Assembly: GCF_007829955.1 (NCBI RefSeq)
Contig: NZ_VIWX01000002.1
Span: 806,001-870,000 of the forward strand
Source of the DNA: Saccharopolyspora dendranthemae
GTDB taxonomy: Bacteria > Actinomycetota > Actinomycetes > Mycobacteriales > Pseudonocardiaceae
Direction: 5' to 3'
DNA: 64,000 nucleotides
Both the position numbers and the translations under genes were made by a program. This document shows positions 1-8,039 of this stretch, piece after piece. Numbering within the stretch: the stretch's first letter is position 1; each line of letters opens with the position of its first letter. Under the pieces are notes generated by a model. It saw nothing but the letters and a program-made list of their open reading frames with translations. It did not search any database and was not told where the DNA came from.

Positions 1-1356
1 GTCGTGGAGTTGAGCGGTGGTCGGTGGGCGGGCGCCCGCCGCCTGCTGCTGGCCACCGGACTGCGCGATGAGCTGCCCGGTGTGCCGGGACTTGCCGAGC
101 GGTGGGGGCGGGACGTGCTGCACTGCCCGTACTGCCACGGCTGGGAGTTCCGCGACGAAGCGATCGGCGTCCTCGCGACCGGTCCGATGAGCGTGCACCA
201 GGCCTTGCTGTTCCGGCAGTGGAGCGAGCGGATCACGTTGCTGCTCAACGGGTCCGAACCGCCGTCGGAGGAGGAGTCGGAGAAGCTCGCCGCTCGGGGG
301 ATCGAGGTCGTCGCAGACCCGGTCGAGCGGGTGGAGGTCGCGGGAGACGAGCTGGCGGGTGTCCGGCTTCAGAGCGGGCGCGTCGTGGGGCTGCGCGCCG
401 TGGCCGTGGCCTCGCGGATGGTCGCGCGCACCGAGCTCGCCGCCGGGCTGGGGCTCGAACCGGCTCCGCACCCGAGCGGCGGGGAGTACCTGCCCGCCGA
501 CGAGAACGGGCGGACCGCCGCGCACGGCGTGTGGGTGGCCGGCAACACCACCGACCTGCGCGCGACCGTCGTCGCCGCAGCGGCGGCGGGGGCGAACACC
601 GGAGCGATGCTCAACATGGATCTGATCGAGGAGGAGACCGGCCGTGCCGTCGCGGCCGCTCGGGACGCCTTCAGCGCGGCGGCGGAGAGCAGGACTTGCG
701 AGGTGGCCATGGGCGACAGCAGGCACGGCATGAACCACGGAGGAGGGGACCGCACGAGCGCGGCGGAATGGGACGAGCGCTACGGCGAGCAGGACCGGCT
801 GTTCAGCGGCAACCCCAACGACGTCCTGGTCGCGGAGGTCACCGGTGTGCAGCCGGGGCAGGCTCTCGACGTGGGCTGCGGTGAGGGTGGCGACGCGATC
901 TGGCTGGCCGCGCAGGGGTGGAAGGTCACCGCGACCGACATCTCCCGGGTCGCGGTCGAGCGCGGTGCGGCGGCCGCCGCCGAGCACGCACCCGACGTGG
1001 CCGCCGGCATCGCGTGGGTCCGGGCGGATCTGGGCTCCGAGCATCCCCCGACGAGCTCGTTCGACCTGGTCACCGCGCAGTACTTCGCGCTGAAGAAGGA
1101 ACGCGGAGAACAACCGGTGCGCGCCCTGCTGGAGGCGGTCGCCCCGGGCGGCGTGCTGCTCTTCGTCGGTCACGACCCGGCGGCGTTCCCGCCGGACGCC
1201 GAGTTCGACCCGGACGAGTACGTCCAGCCCACCGACGTCGCCAAGCTCCTCGACGACGACTGGGCGGTCGAGACGGACGAGACCCGGCCGCGGACCGGGC
1301 CGGGCAAGGAGGACCACCCGCACGACGTGGTGCTCAAGGCGCGGCGCCTGCGCTGA
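1..1356 (+). CDS. FAD/NAD(P) oxidoreductase fused to class I SAM methyltransferase (5' partial)
   Basis: The gene enters from the left edge, so the N-terminal FAD GxGxxG fold is missing and the first in-window GTG at 4 need not be the start. Numbering from that GTG, residues 1-225 are thioredoxin-reductase-like, with a CPYC redox pair (C41, C44) followed by HGWE and a C-terminal 'GVWVAGNTTD' FAD segment. From about residue 250 there is a class I methyltransferase with the SAM motif LDVGCGEGGD near residue 288. Bifunctional proteins of this order occur in actinobacteria. The substrate is unknown; a redox or metalloid/thiol detoxification role is only a guess. The last 23 bp overlap the tail of the convergent XRE gene. 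Confidence 0.85.
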   Translation, partial: VVELSGGRWAGARRLLLATGLRDELPGVPGLAERWGRDVLHCPYCHGWEFRDEAIGVLATGPMSVHQALLFRQWSERITLLLNGSEPPSEEESEKLAARGIEVVADPVERVEVAGDELAGVRLQSGRVVGLRAVAVASRMVARTELAAGLGLEPAPHPSGGEYLPADENGRTAAHGVWVAGNTTDLRATVVAAAAAGANTGAMLNMDLIEEETGRAVAAARDAFSAAAESRTCEVAMGDSRHGMNHGGGDRTSAAEWDERYGEQDRLFSGNPNDVLVAEVTGVQPGQALDVGCGEGGDAIWLAAQGWKVTATDISRVAVERGAAAAAEHAPDVAAGIAWVRADLGSEHPPTSSFDLVTAQYFALKKERGEQPVRALLEAVAPGGVLLFVGHDPAAFPPDAEFDPDEYVQPTDVAKLLDDDWAVETDETRPRTGPGKEDHPHDVVLKARRLR

Positions 1357-1627
1357 GGGTCGCCGAGGCGCTGCGCAGGCTCGATGCGCCGCGCCAGACC
1401 TCGGCGACCTCGTGCACCGGCAGGTCCAGGGCATCGCACAGGCCCACCACGGTGCCGAAGGCCGGAGTCGGCAGGCGGCCGGACTCGATCTTGCGCAGCG
1501 TCTCCGGGGAGATCCCGGCTGCACGGGCGATCTCGGCGGCGTCCCGGCCCGCCCGGGCGTCCCGCAACACCTTGCCCACGCGGGCGCCGGAGGAGACTTG
1601 ATCGGGGGTGAGGGGGAGGCGTACCAC
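1334..1627 (-). CDS. XRE-family HTH transcriptional regulator
   Basis: A 97-residue DNA-binding protein, almost entirely a Cro/CI-type helix-turn-helix ('AAEIARAAGISPETLRKIESGR', in two halves around residues 30-50). I chose GTG 1627. A start at 1663 would place the palindrome at 1645-1658 inside the coding region, and a promoter-like pair (TTGCAG at 1663-1658, 17 bp, TAACCT at 1640-1635) points to a transcript beginning at or next to GTG 1627. The gene is divergent from methionine aminopeptidase across two identical 14-bp palindromes. It probably represses itself and its neighbour. No effector domain is present. Confidence 0.85.
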   Translation of the reverse strand: MVRLPLTPDQVSSGARVGKVLRDARAGRDAAEIARAAGISPETLRKIESGRLPTPAFGTVVGLCDALDLPVHEVAEVWRGASSLRSASATLSAGAAP

Positions 1628-1634
1628 GAGTCGA

Positions 1635-1663
1635 AGGTTACGGTGGTATTTAAATACCTGCAA
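1635..1663 (-). promoter_or_regulatory. Promoter of the XRE regulator
   Basis: Read on the minus strand: -35-like TTGCAG (1663-1658), a 17-bp spacer, and -10-like TAACCT (1640-1635). The predicted start is about 1628, so the mRNA would be nearly leaderless at GTG 1627. The upstream operator palindrome fills most of the spacer. Confidence 0.5.
1645..1658. promoter_or_regulatory. Operator palindrome 1 (GGTATTTAAATACC)
   Basis: A perfect 14-bp palindrome, identical to a second copy 30 bp downstream centre to centre (about three helical turns). It sits in the spacer of the XRE promoter and over the expected -35 region of the map promoter. Its AT-richness stands out in this high-GC DNA. Confidence 0.8.
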
Positions 1664-1668
1664 GGTGC

Positions 1669-1674
1669 TATCGT
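1669..1674 (+). promoter_or_regulatory. -10-like box for map
   Basis: TATCGT fits TANNNT and lies exactly between the two palindromes, so both would block the promoter. No good -35 hexamer is seen, which is compatible with an activator or a weak promoter. Confidence 0.35.
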
Positions 1675-1688
1675 GGTATTTAAATACC
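1675..1688. promoter_or_regulatory. Operator palindrome 2 (GGTATTTAAATACC)
   Basis: An exact second copy of the 1645-1658 palindrome; both are preceded by GT, giving a 16-bp identical block. It would cover the predicted start site of the map transcript. Confidence 0.8.
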
Positions 1689-1713
1689 GGCGCTGTGAGT
1701 CGTAGGAGTGCGC

Positions 1714-2478
1714 GTGATCGAGTTGAAGACCCCGGCCGAGATCGACAAGATGCGCGTCACCGGCGCGTTCGTCGCCGAGATCCTCGCCGAGGTCGGGGAC
1801 ATGGCGGCGGTCGGGGTGAACCTGATGGAGATCGAGCACCACGTGCGCCGGCGGATCGAGGAACGCGGTGCGAAGTCCTGCTACTGGGACTACGCGCCGT
1901 CCTTCGGCGAGGGCCCGTTCGGCAACGTCATCTGCCTGTCGGTCAATGACGCCGTGCTGCACGGGCTTCCGCACGACTACGCGCTGCGCGACGGCGACGT
2001 CCTCACGGCGGACTTCGCGGTGGGCATCGACGGGTGGGTCGCCGACGCCGCTCGCACCGTCATCGTGGGTGCCGAGGACGCGGAGGACCGGAGGCTGGTG
2101 AGCTGCACGGAAGAGGCTCTGCGAGCGGCCATCGACGTCGCGAAGCCGGGCAACCGGCTCGGCGACATCTCGGCGGCGATCGAGGAGGTGGCCACCGGGC
2201 ACGGCTACCCGATCAACACCGAGTTCGGCGGGCACGGGCTGGGTCGCACGATGCACGAGGCGCCGCACGTGGCCAACCGGGGCAAGCCCGGGCGCGGGCT
2301 CAAGCTGCAGCCCGGGCTGACGATCGCCATCGAGCCCTGGTTCGCGCGCACCACCGCCCGCATCGTCACCGACCCGGACGGCTGGACGTTGCGCTCGGCC
2401 GACGGTTCGCACACGGCGCACTCCGAGCACACCATCGCGATCACGCCGGAGGGGCCGCGAATCCTGACCCTGCCCTGA
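1714..2478 (+). CDS. map: Type I methionine aminopeptidase
   Basis: Removes the initiator methionine from nascent proteins in the cytosol. The 254-residue pita-bread fold shows the metal-ligand motifs in order: 'TADFAVGIDGWVADAART' (two Asp), 'GGHGLGRTMHEAPH' (His), 'TIAIEPWF' (Glu) and 'HSEHTIAIT' (Glu). GTG 1714 is preferred over GTG 1708 because AGGAG (1704-1708) is then 5 nt upstream; at 1708 the site would overlap the start codon. It is probably one of several Map paralogues, since control by an XRE regulator is unusual for the housekeeping copy. The operator layout suggests conditional expression. Confidence 0.93.
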   Translation: MIELKTPAEIDKMRVTGAFVAEILAEVGDMAAVGVNLMEIEHHVRRRIEERGAKSCYWDYAPSFGEGPFGNVICLSVNDAVLHGLPHDYALRDGDVLTADFAVGIDGWVADAARTVIVGAEDAEDRRLVSCTEEALRAAIDVAKPGNRLGDISAAIEEVATGHGYPINTEFGGHGLGRTMHEAPHVANRGKPGRGLKLQPGLTIAIEPWFARTTARIVTDPDGWTLRSADGSHTAHSEHTIAITPEGPRILTLP

Positions 2479-2757
2479 CCGCGTGCCACGACCTTCCGGG
2501 CGATGACGGCGCGTGATTGCCGCAGCGTCCGGTATAGCCGAAATGTACGATCAATCCGATTCTAAAAACGTGAAAGTGTCACGGCGAGTGGTGGTCTCGG
2601 TTGGTCTCTCGTGCTTGCGGGGCGGTCAACTACTCCGAACGGGTTGCGTGTGATCGCTCGTTGTTCGGGTAGCGTTCAAGATCGTGACGAGCGTGTTCGA
2701 GTTGACCGGGGGCGGCCGGCCGGGCCTCGGACTGCGTTCGCGCGAAGCGGTGGTCTG

Positions 2758-2988
2758 ATGTACCGCCCCCACCCGTTCAGCTGGGTTCCCGCCGATGGCC
2801 AGCGGCACGCGACCACCGATCCCAAGCCTCGCCACGGCTACCACGGCGTCGCCGTGCGCACCTTGTGCTCGAAGAAGGTCACGGTCGACAGCTCCGAGCT
2901 CGGCTGGCTCTGGCCGACCTGCCCGTCCTGCAACACCGGGGCGCACGAGCTCGCCGGAGTCCCGGAAGCAGCAGACTCCGAGGACTGA
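2758..2988 (+). CDS. Small zinc-finger protein (Pseudonocardiaceae type)
   Basis: A 76-residue protein beginning MYRPHPFSWVP. It contains Cys and His spaced like a zinc knuckle: 'TLCSKK' around residue 42, then 'TCPSCNTGAH' around residues 60-70. Proteins with this opening and a 'GQRHAT' segment are common in Pseudonocardiaceae and usually stay hypothetical. I chose ATG 2758 because the longer reading back to 2611 has low-complexity content and no homology to this family's start. The upstream 279 bp (2479-2757) holds an AT-rich pocket around 2535-2580, probably its promoter. Function unknown; nucleic-acid or protein binding is likely. Confidence 0.65.
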   Translation: MYRPHPFSWVPADGQRHATTDPKPRHGYHGVAVRTLCSKKVTVDSSELGWLWPTCPSCNTGAHELAGVPEAADSED

Positions 2989-2992
2989 GAAC

Positions 2993-3025
2993 GCCGGCCC
3001 CGCCACAACGCGTGGCGAGACCGGC
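2993..3025. terminator. Convergent terminator hairpin
   Basis: GCCGG-N3-CGCCA, a 7-nt loop, then TGGCG-N3-CCGGC: two stacked 5-bp stems with a symmetric internal loop. It sits between the stop codons of the zinc-finger gene and the convergent hydrolase gene. There is no U-tract, as is usual in actinomycetes. Confidence 0.55.
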
Positions 3026-3036
3026 GGCCGCGTTGC

Positions 3037-3795
3037 TCAGCGCAGGTTGCGGTGGAACAGCTCGAGCAGTGCGTCCCAGTGGCGTTCCGCTCCGGCCTCG
3101 TCGTAGGCGGCGGTGTCGGCCTGGGTGTACCCGTGCGGCGCGCCCTCGTAGACCTCGGTCCGGAAGCGGACGCCGGAATCGGTCAGCGCTTCGTCGAGCC
3201 GCTCGATCTGCTCGGGCGGCAGCGCGTGGTCCTGATCGGCGTGGCCGAAGTACAGCTCGGCGGTCACGTGCGGGGCGACCAGGTGCGGGCTGTCGGGCTC
3301 CTCGGTCGCCAGGTTGCCACCGTGGAAGCCGCCCATCGCCGCGACGCGCTCCGGGTAGGCCCCGGCCGTCCGCAGGGCCATCACCGCACCCATGCAGTAC
3401 CCGGTGACGCCGACCGGCTCGTCCGTGGTCAGCGGGCTGCGGGCGAGCCACTCCAGGTAGGCGCCCGCGTCGCGCATCGCGAGTTCGGGCGTGAGCTGCT
3501 GCATGAGCGGGCCGATGGTCTGGAACAGCTCCGGGCGCTCACCCGGATCGATGAACTCGGGGAGCTCGAAGACCGGAGTCCGGCCCGCCCGGTAGAACAG
3601 GTTCGGCACGAGCACGGTGAAGCCCTCGGCGGCGAGCCGGTCGGCCATCGCGCGCAGGTGCGGGCGGAGGCCGAAGGCGTCCATGTACAACAGCACCCCG
3701 GGGTGCTTCCCGTCGCCTTCCGGGTGCGCGAGGTACGCATCGGCAACGCCATCCGGTGTGGTGATGTCCACCTCTGCCCCTGGTGCGGAAGTCAT
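3037..3795 (-). CDS. Dienelactone hydrolase family protein
   Basis: A 252-residue alpha/beta hydrolase. The nucleophile elbow reads 'GVTGYCMGAVMAL' (Cys in place of Ser, typical of dienelactone hydrolases), followed by Asp in 'HADQDH' and His in 'APHGYTQ', completing a Cys-Asp-His triad. ATG 3795 has AGGAGG just upstream; the longer frame to 4035 has no supporting signal. Family members hydrolyse dienelactone or other esters and lactones. Since no chlorocatechol genes are adjacent, the substrate cannot be named. Confidence 0.88.
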   Translation of the reverse strand: MTSAPGAEVDITTPDGVADAYLAHPEGDGKHPGVLLYMDAFGLRPHLRAMADRLAAEGFTVLVPNLFYRAGRTPVFELPEFIDPGERPELFQTIGPLMQQLTPELAMRDAGAYLEWLARSPLTTDEPVGVTGYCMGAVMALRTAGAYPERVAAMGGFHGGNLATEEPDSPHLVAPHVTAELYFGHADQDHALPPEQIERLDEALTDSGVRFRTEVYEGAPHGYTQADTAAYDEAGAERHWDALLELFHRNLR

Positions 3796-3964
3796 GGGCG
3801 CATTTCCTCCTCGTGGTCGTCGCTCGCCCGATCTAAGCATTCGCGGAACACCGGCGTTCACCGGGGAGAAGCGGCTGAGCGCTATGCCGGGAGTGCCGCG
3901 ATCGCCTCGCGCGCTGGCGGGTTGCGCGCCCGCTCGGTGAGCGCTAACCAGATTAGGAGGACCA

Positions 3965-4468
3965 GTGGAGAGGGGAGTGGCCATGCCCGCGCTCGAGGTC
4001 ATCACCGACGCCGAGGAGCTCACCCTGACGGTCACCGCGGACTTCGACGCCGCGCCGCGTCAGGTCTGGGAGGTGTGGGCCGACCGCCGGAAGCTCGAAC
4101 GGTGGTGGGCCCGCTCGGGAGGGCTCGCCGAGTTCCAGGACCACGACCTGCGGCCCGGCGGACGCGCCCGCTACCGGGTCGTCGGCCCCGACGGCGCGGA
4201 ATCCCGGGGGTGGTGGCAGATCTGCGCGGTGGACGCCCCGCACCGGTTGGAGTTCGAGGACGGCCCCGTCGACGAGAACGGCCACCGCGCCACGGAGTTC
4301 GGCGTCAGCCACGTGCAGATGACGCTGGCCGAGCGGGGAACCGGCGCGCGGATGGTGTTGTTGACCACGTTCGCCTCGGTCGACCAGATCGATCAGATGA
4401 TGTCGACCGGCCTGGCCGAGCGCGCTCGCCGGGCGGTCGACCGGATCGCTGACCTCCTGCGGGCATGA
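3965..4468 (+). CDS. SRPBCC (AHSA1-like) domain protein
   Basis: A 167-residue START/SRPBCC-fold protein: 'FDAAPRQVWEVWADRRKLERWW' (in two parts, residues 28-50), later 'GWWQICAVDAPHRLEFEDG' and a C-terminal helix. Such proteins bind hydrophobic ligands or act as Hsp90-activator-like modules. AGGAGG at 3955-3960 favours GTG 3965; ATG 3983, preceded by GGGGAG, is an alternative. Its stop overlaps the next start (ATGA at 4465-4468), so it is translationally coupled to the HelR-like gene. Confidence 0.82.
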   Translation: MERGVAMPALEVITDAEELTLTVTADFDAAPRQVWEVWADRRKLERWWARSGGLAEFQDHDLRPGGRARYRVVGPDGAESRGWWQICAVDAPHRLEFEDGPVDENGHRATEFGVSHVQMTLAERGTGARMVLLTTFASVDQIDQMMSTGLAERARRAVDRIADLLRA

Positions 4469-6603
4469 CTCAGTCCACACCGGACGGCGCGGTGCGACTG
4501 GAATTGTCGCCCGCTCTCGGGCACTCTGTGCTGGTTGCACGTCCGAGCATGGGGAGCACTGGGGTAGTGAGCGGCGACGAGCTCGCATTAGAGCAGGAGT
4601 ACCTGACCGAGCTGTACGCCCACGTCGACGCCTTGCGCGAGCAGGCGGCGGCACGGGTCGAATCCGGCGGCGACCCCGACACGGTCGCGGTGTGGCAGTC
4701 CGAGCTCTCCCGCCTGGACGGGATCGAGCACGGGTTGTGCTTCGGCCGACTGGACATGAACGACGGGACGTGCGCCTACATCGGCCGCACCGGGGTGTTC
4801 CGCGAATCCGACGACGAGCAGCTGCTGGTCGACTGGCGAGCCCCGCTGGCCCGCGCTTTCTACACCGCCACCGCCGCGGATCCGCAGGGCGTGCGCCGCA
4901 GGCGCCGCATCACCACCCGGGGACGAACCGTCGTGGCCGTCGACGACGAGTTGCTGGACTCGGACGGTTCCGAAGGGCACCTCGTCGGCGAAGCCGCGCT
5001 GCTGGCGGCCGTCACCGCGGAGCGAACCGGTCGGATGCGCGAGATCGTCACGACCTTGCAGGCCGAGCAGGACTCCATCATCCGCTCGGCGGAGCGCGGT
5101 GTGCTGGTCGTGCAGGGAGGGCCGGGCACCGGGAAGACGGCCGTCGCGCTGCACCGGGTCGCCTACCTGCTCTACACCCACGAGCACCTGCGCAACCGCG
5201 GCGTGCTCGTGGTCGGCCCGAGCCGGATCTTCCTCGACTACATCGGGCAGGTCCTGCCGGGACTGGGCGAGAACCGGGTCGTCGCCTCCACGATCGCCGA
5301 ACTCGGCGACGGCTTGGGATTCGGCGAACTCGACCCGGAAGCCGAGCGCAAGGGATCCGCCCGGATGGCCGAGGAGATCGCGCACGCGGTCCGCTCGCGC
5401 GTGCGCGTGCCGGAGGAGCCGGTCGAGGTGTTCTTCGAGGATCAGCCGCTCACCCTGGCCACCGAGTCGTGCCACCGAGCCGTGAGCAAAGCGCGTGAGG
5501 CGGGGCTGCCCCACAACCAGGCGCGGCTCGTCTTCCAGAACGAGCTCGTGGGGTCGCTCGCCGATCTGCTCGTCGAGCGGATGGAATCGGTCGTGCTCGA
5601 CGACGACGGCCGGGCGCTGGACGGGGGCAGTGCGGACGGCAGCCTCGGTGCCGCCGACCTCAGGGCGCTCTCAGCGGCAGGCGTGGTCGTGGATCCCGAC
5701 GATGCCGCGCCGCACGAGATGATCGACGCCGCGGACCGAGACGGCCTGCGGGCGTCGCTGCTGGCCGACGACGGGATCGTCGCCGCGCTCGACGAGGTGT
5801 GGCCGGAGCTCGCCGCCGACGACGTCGTGACCGAACTGATCGGCTCCGCTCCGCGAACGTCGGCCGACGTGGCGCTGCTCGACGAAGCCGCCGCTGTGCT
5901 CGGAACCGGTTCCGGCAAGGGGGTGTTCGGGCACATCGTCATCGACGAGGCCCAGGAGCTCTCGGAGATGCAGTGGCGAATGCTGATGCGCCGCTGCCCG
6001 TCCCGGTCCATGACTCTCGTCGGCGATCTGGCCCAGACCGGAACGTCCTCCGGCGCCCGGTCGTGGGGGCAGATGCTGGCGCCGCACGTGGCCGACCGGT
6101 GGAGACTGGCCGAGTTGACGGTGAACTACCGGACTCCCTCGGAGATCATGGAGGCGACGGTCGACCTGCTCGCGGGAACCGGGTTGCGACCGCCGAAGTC
6201 GGTGCGGTCCTCGGGTGAGGTGCCGTGGCTGGAGCGCGTGTCCCGGGAAGCACTGGGAGAGCTGGTCGGGGAGATCGCCGCGAAGCACGAGACGGGCCAG
6301 CTCGCGGTGATCGCGCCACCTCACCTGGTGCCCGAACTGGCCGCAGTGCTCGAGGTCCCGCACCCGGTCGAGCTGACCGAGTCGATCGTCGTGCTGGAAC
6401 CGAACCAGGCCAAGGGGCTGGAGTTCGACTCGGTGCTGATCGTGGAGCCCGCCGAGATCCTCGGGGCCGGAGGGTTCGGGCGCAGCGATCTCTACGTGTC
6501 GATGACCAGGGCGACCCGGAGGCTGGGGGTCGCGTGCGTGCAGGAGGTCCCCGAACCGCTGGCGGGGATGGCACCACGCGAGGGCTCAGCGGCACGTCCC
6601 TGA
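4465..6603 (+). CDS. helR: HelR/HelD-like RNA polymerase recycling ATPase
   Basis: A 712-residue superfamily 1 (UvrD/HelD-like) protein. An N-terminal coiled-coil arm (about 40-75) leads to a conserved segment with 'LLVDWRAP', Walker A GGPGTGKT (about 218-225), Walker B 'IDEAQELS' (about 491) and 'VLEPNQAKGLEFDSV' near 645. HelD/HelR proteins pull stalled or rifamycin-bound RNA polymerase off DNA; actinobacterial HelR contributes to rifampicin tolerance. The annotated ATG overlaps the SRPBCC stop, but conserved sequence starts only at about residue 36. ATG 4549 or GTG 4570 could therefore be the true start. I found no rifamycin-associated element upstream. Confidence 0.85.
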   Translation: MTQSTPDGAVRLELSPALGHSVLVARPSMGSTGVVSGDELALEQEYLTELYAHVDALREQAAARVESGGDPDTVAVWQSELSRLDGIEHGLCFGRLDMNDGTCAYIGRTGVFRESDDEQLLVDWRAPLARAFYTATAADPQGVRRRRRITTRGRTVVAVDDELLDSDGSEGHLVGEAALLAAVTAERTGRMREIVTTLQAEQDSIIRSAERGVLVVQGGPGTGKTAVALHRVAYLLYTHEHLRNRGVLVVGPSRIFLDYIGQVLPGLGENRVVASTIAELGDGLGFGELDPEAERKGSARMAEEIAHAVRSRVRVPEEPVEVFFEDQPLTLATESCHRAVSKAREAGLPHNQARLVFQNELVGSLADLLVERMESVVLDDDGRALDGGSADGSLGAADLRALSAAGVVVDPDDAAPHEMIDAADRDGLRASLLADDGIVAALDEVWPELAADDVVTELIGSAPRTSADVALLDEAAAVLGTGSGKGVFGHIVIDEAQELSEMQWRMLMRRCPSRSMTLVGDLAQTGTSSGARSWGQMLAPHVADRWRLAELTVNYRTPSEIMEATVDLLAGTGLRPPKSVRSSGEVPWLERVSREALGELVGEIAAKHETGQLAVIAPPHLVPELAAVLEVPHPVELTESIVVLEPNQAKGLEFDSVLIVEPAEILGAGGFGRSDLYVSMTRATRRLGVACVQEVPEPLAGMAPREGSAARP

Positions 6604-6605
6604 AC

Positions 6606-6698
6606 TGAGGGGTCATCGCAGAATCACGTTGCTCGGCGGTGCGGGTTGAGTCCCACACCTGAGACAACGGCTCCGCCGCATTCTGAAACGACTCCTCA
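6606..6698. terminator. Imperfect long stem between convergent genes
   Basis: The arms 6606-6624 and 6680-6698 pair as TGAGG(G/A)GTC, a 4-nt internal loop, then CAGAAT. This lies exactly between the stops of helR and the iron-sulphur subunit gene, so it is probably a bidirectional terminator. Confidence 0.4.
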
Positions 6699-6715
6699 AA
6701 GAGCGCGGGAGGGTG

Positions 6716-7195
6716 TCAGGTTCGGCCCCACGCCCGGTTCACCGAGTCGACGATGTGCTGGTATCCGGTGCATCGGCAGAGGTTGCCGCCGAGCAGTTCT
6801 CGGATCGCGGCGTCGTCGGGATGGTCCTCAGGTGACGCTGCGGCGAGCGTCACGAGCAACCCCGGCGTGCAGAAGCCGCACTGGAGGCCGTGGCATTCCT
6901 TGAACGCCTGCTGCATCGGGCTCAGGCCGCTCTCGGGCGTGAGACCTTCGACGGTGGTGATCTCGCATCCGTCCGCCTGCACGGCCAGCGTGATGCAGGC
7001 CCGCGCGGGGTCTCCGTCGATGAGCACCGTGCACGCTCCGCAGATCCCGTGCTCGCAACCCGCGTGGGTGCCGGTGAGCGCGAGCTCGTCGCGCAGGAAG
7101 TCGACCAGCAGACGCCTGGCGGCCACCGAGCGGCGGATCTCCCGCCCGTTGACCGTCAAGGTGATGTCCCTGTTCGCGGACGGGAATTCAGCCAT
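6716..7195 (-). CDS. Molybdenum hydroxylase iron-sulphur subunit (CoxS/XdhC type)
   Basis: A 159-residue (2Fe-2S) subunit of a xanthine dehydrogenase/CO dehydrogenase family enzyme. The plant-type cluster motif 'GCEHGICGACTVLIDG' lies at about residues 44-59. The second cluster motif 'CGFCTPG' is near 104 and 'CRCTGYQ' near 140. The subunit passes electrons from the molybdenum site to FAD. It is last in a three-gene operon, and its start overlaps the FAD subunit gene by 8 bp. Confidence 0.92.
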   Translation of the reverse strand: MAEFPSANRDITLTVNGREIRRSVAARRLLVDFLRDELALTGTHAGCEHGICGACTVLIDGDPARACITLAVQADGCEITTVEGLTPESGLSPMQQAFKECHGLQCGFCTPGLLVTLAAASPEDHPDDAAIRELLGGNLCRCTGYQHIVDSVNRAWGRT

Positions 7196-8039
7196 GCGGG
7201 ATCAGCTCCAGAGCTCGCCGGGTGGACACGCGCAGGGCGGCCCGGCGGGTCGCCGGATCGGCGTGCACGTCCTGCGGTGGATCGGCCGACTCGGCGGCGG
7301 CCTCGGCGGCCTCGTGGATCGACCCGGTCGTGAGCGGACGTCCTCGCAGGACGTTCTCGGCCTCGGGGAGGCGACGCACCGCCCCGGCGATGCCCAGGCC
7401 CGCGAGCTGGACGTCGGTGACCTCGAACCCGTCGAGCTCGACGACCGCAGCGGCCCCGGCGAGGGCGAAATCGCCGGCCCGGTGGGCGATCTCGGCGAAG
7501 CCGTGATGCGCTCGCGGACGAATCGGCCACCGGATCTCGGTGATGATCTCGTCGGGCCGGAGCGTCGTCTGGTACGGGGCGAGGAACAGTTCCGCGGCCG
7601 GGACGCAGCGCCTGCCGTCCGGCCCGATGGCGATGACCTCAGCATCGAGGGCGAGAGCCGCGGCGCAGATCTCGGCCGCCGGGTCGGCGTGGGCGAGGGA
7701 GCCGCCGAGGGTTCCCCGGGTGCGGATCTGGTGGTGCCCGACGTGGCGCAGGGCATCGGCCAGCAGCCGACAGGACTCAGCGACCAGCGGCGAGGTCTCG
7801 ACCGCGCGCTGCCGGGTGGCGGCGCCGATCACCAGAACCTCGCCCTCCCGGTGCAGTCCCGCCATGCCGGGCAGGTGGGCGATGTCCACCAGGGTGCTGG
7901 GCCGGGCCAGCCGGAAGTTCATCATCGGCACCAGGCTCTGACCGCCGGCGAGCGCCTTCGCGTCCTCGTCGGCCGCCAGGAGCGCGACGGCCTCGTCCAG
8001 CGTCGTGGGGCGGGCGTAGTCGAACGGCGGCGGTTTCAT
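7188..8039 (-). CDS. Molybdenum hydroxylase FAD subunit (CoxM type)
   Basis: A 283-residue FAD-binding subunit. FAD-pyrophosphate motifs 'AGGQSLVPMMNFR' (about 32-44) and 'TRGTLGGSLAHADP' (about 108-121) are intact, followed by the CO_deh_flav_C domain. It accepts electrons from the iron-sulphur subunit. ATG 8039 overlaps the stop of the large subunit gene by 4 bp (ATGA), so all three subunits should be made in proportion. Confidence 0.92.
   Translation of the reverse strand: MKPPPFDYARPTTLDEAVALLAADEDAKALAGGQSLVPMMNFRLARPSTLVDIAHLPGMAGLHREGEVLVIGAATRQRAVETSPLVAESCRLLADALRHVGHHQIRTRGTLGGSLAHADPAAEICAAALALDAEVIAIGPDGRRCVPAAELFLAPYQTTLRPDEIITEIRWPIRPRAHHGFAEIAHRAGDFALAGAAAVVELDGFEVTDVQLAGLGIAGAVRRLPEAENVLRGRPLTTGSIHEAAEAAAESADPPQDVHADPATRRAALRVSTRRALELIPHG

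Noticed and set aside
2600..2625. Half-match to a rifamycin-associated element (GCTTGCGGGG)
   Set aside because: Only one half is present and it lies far from the HelR-like gene.
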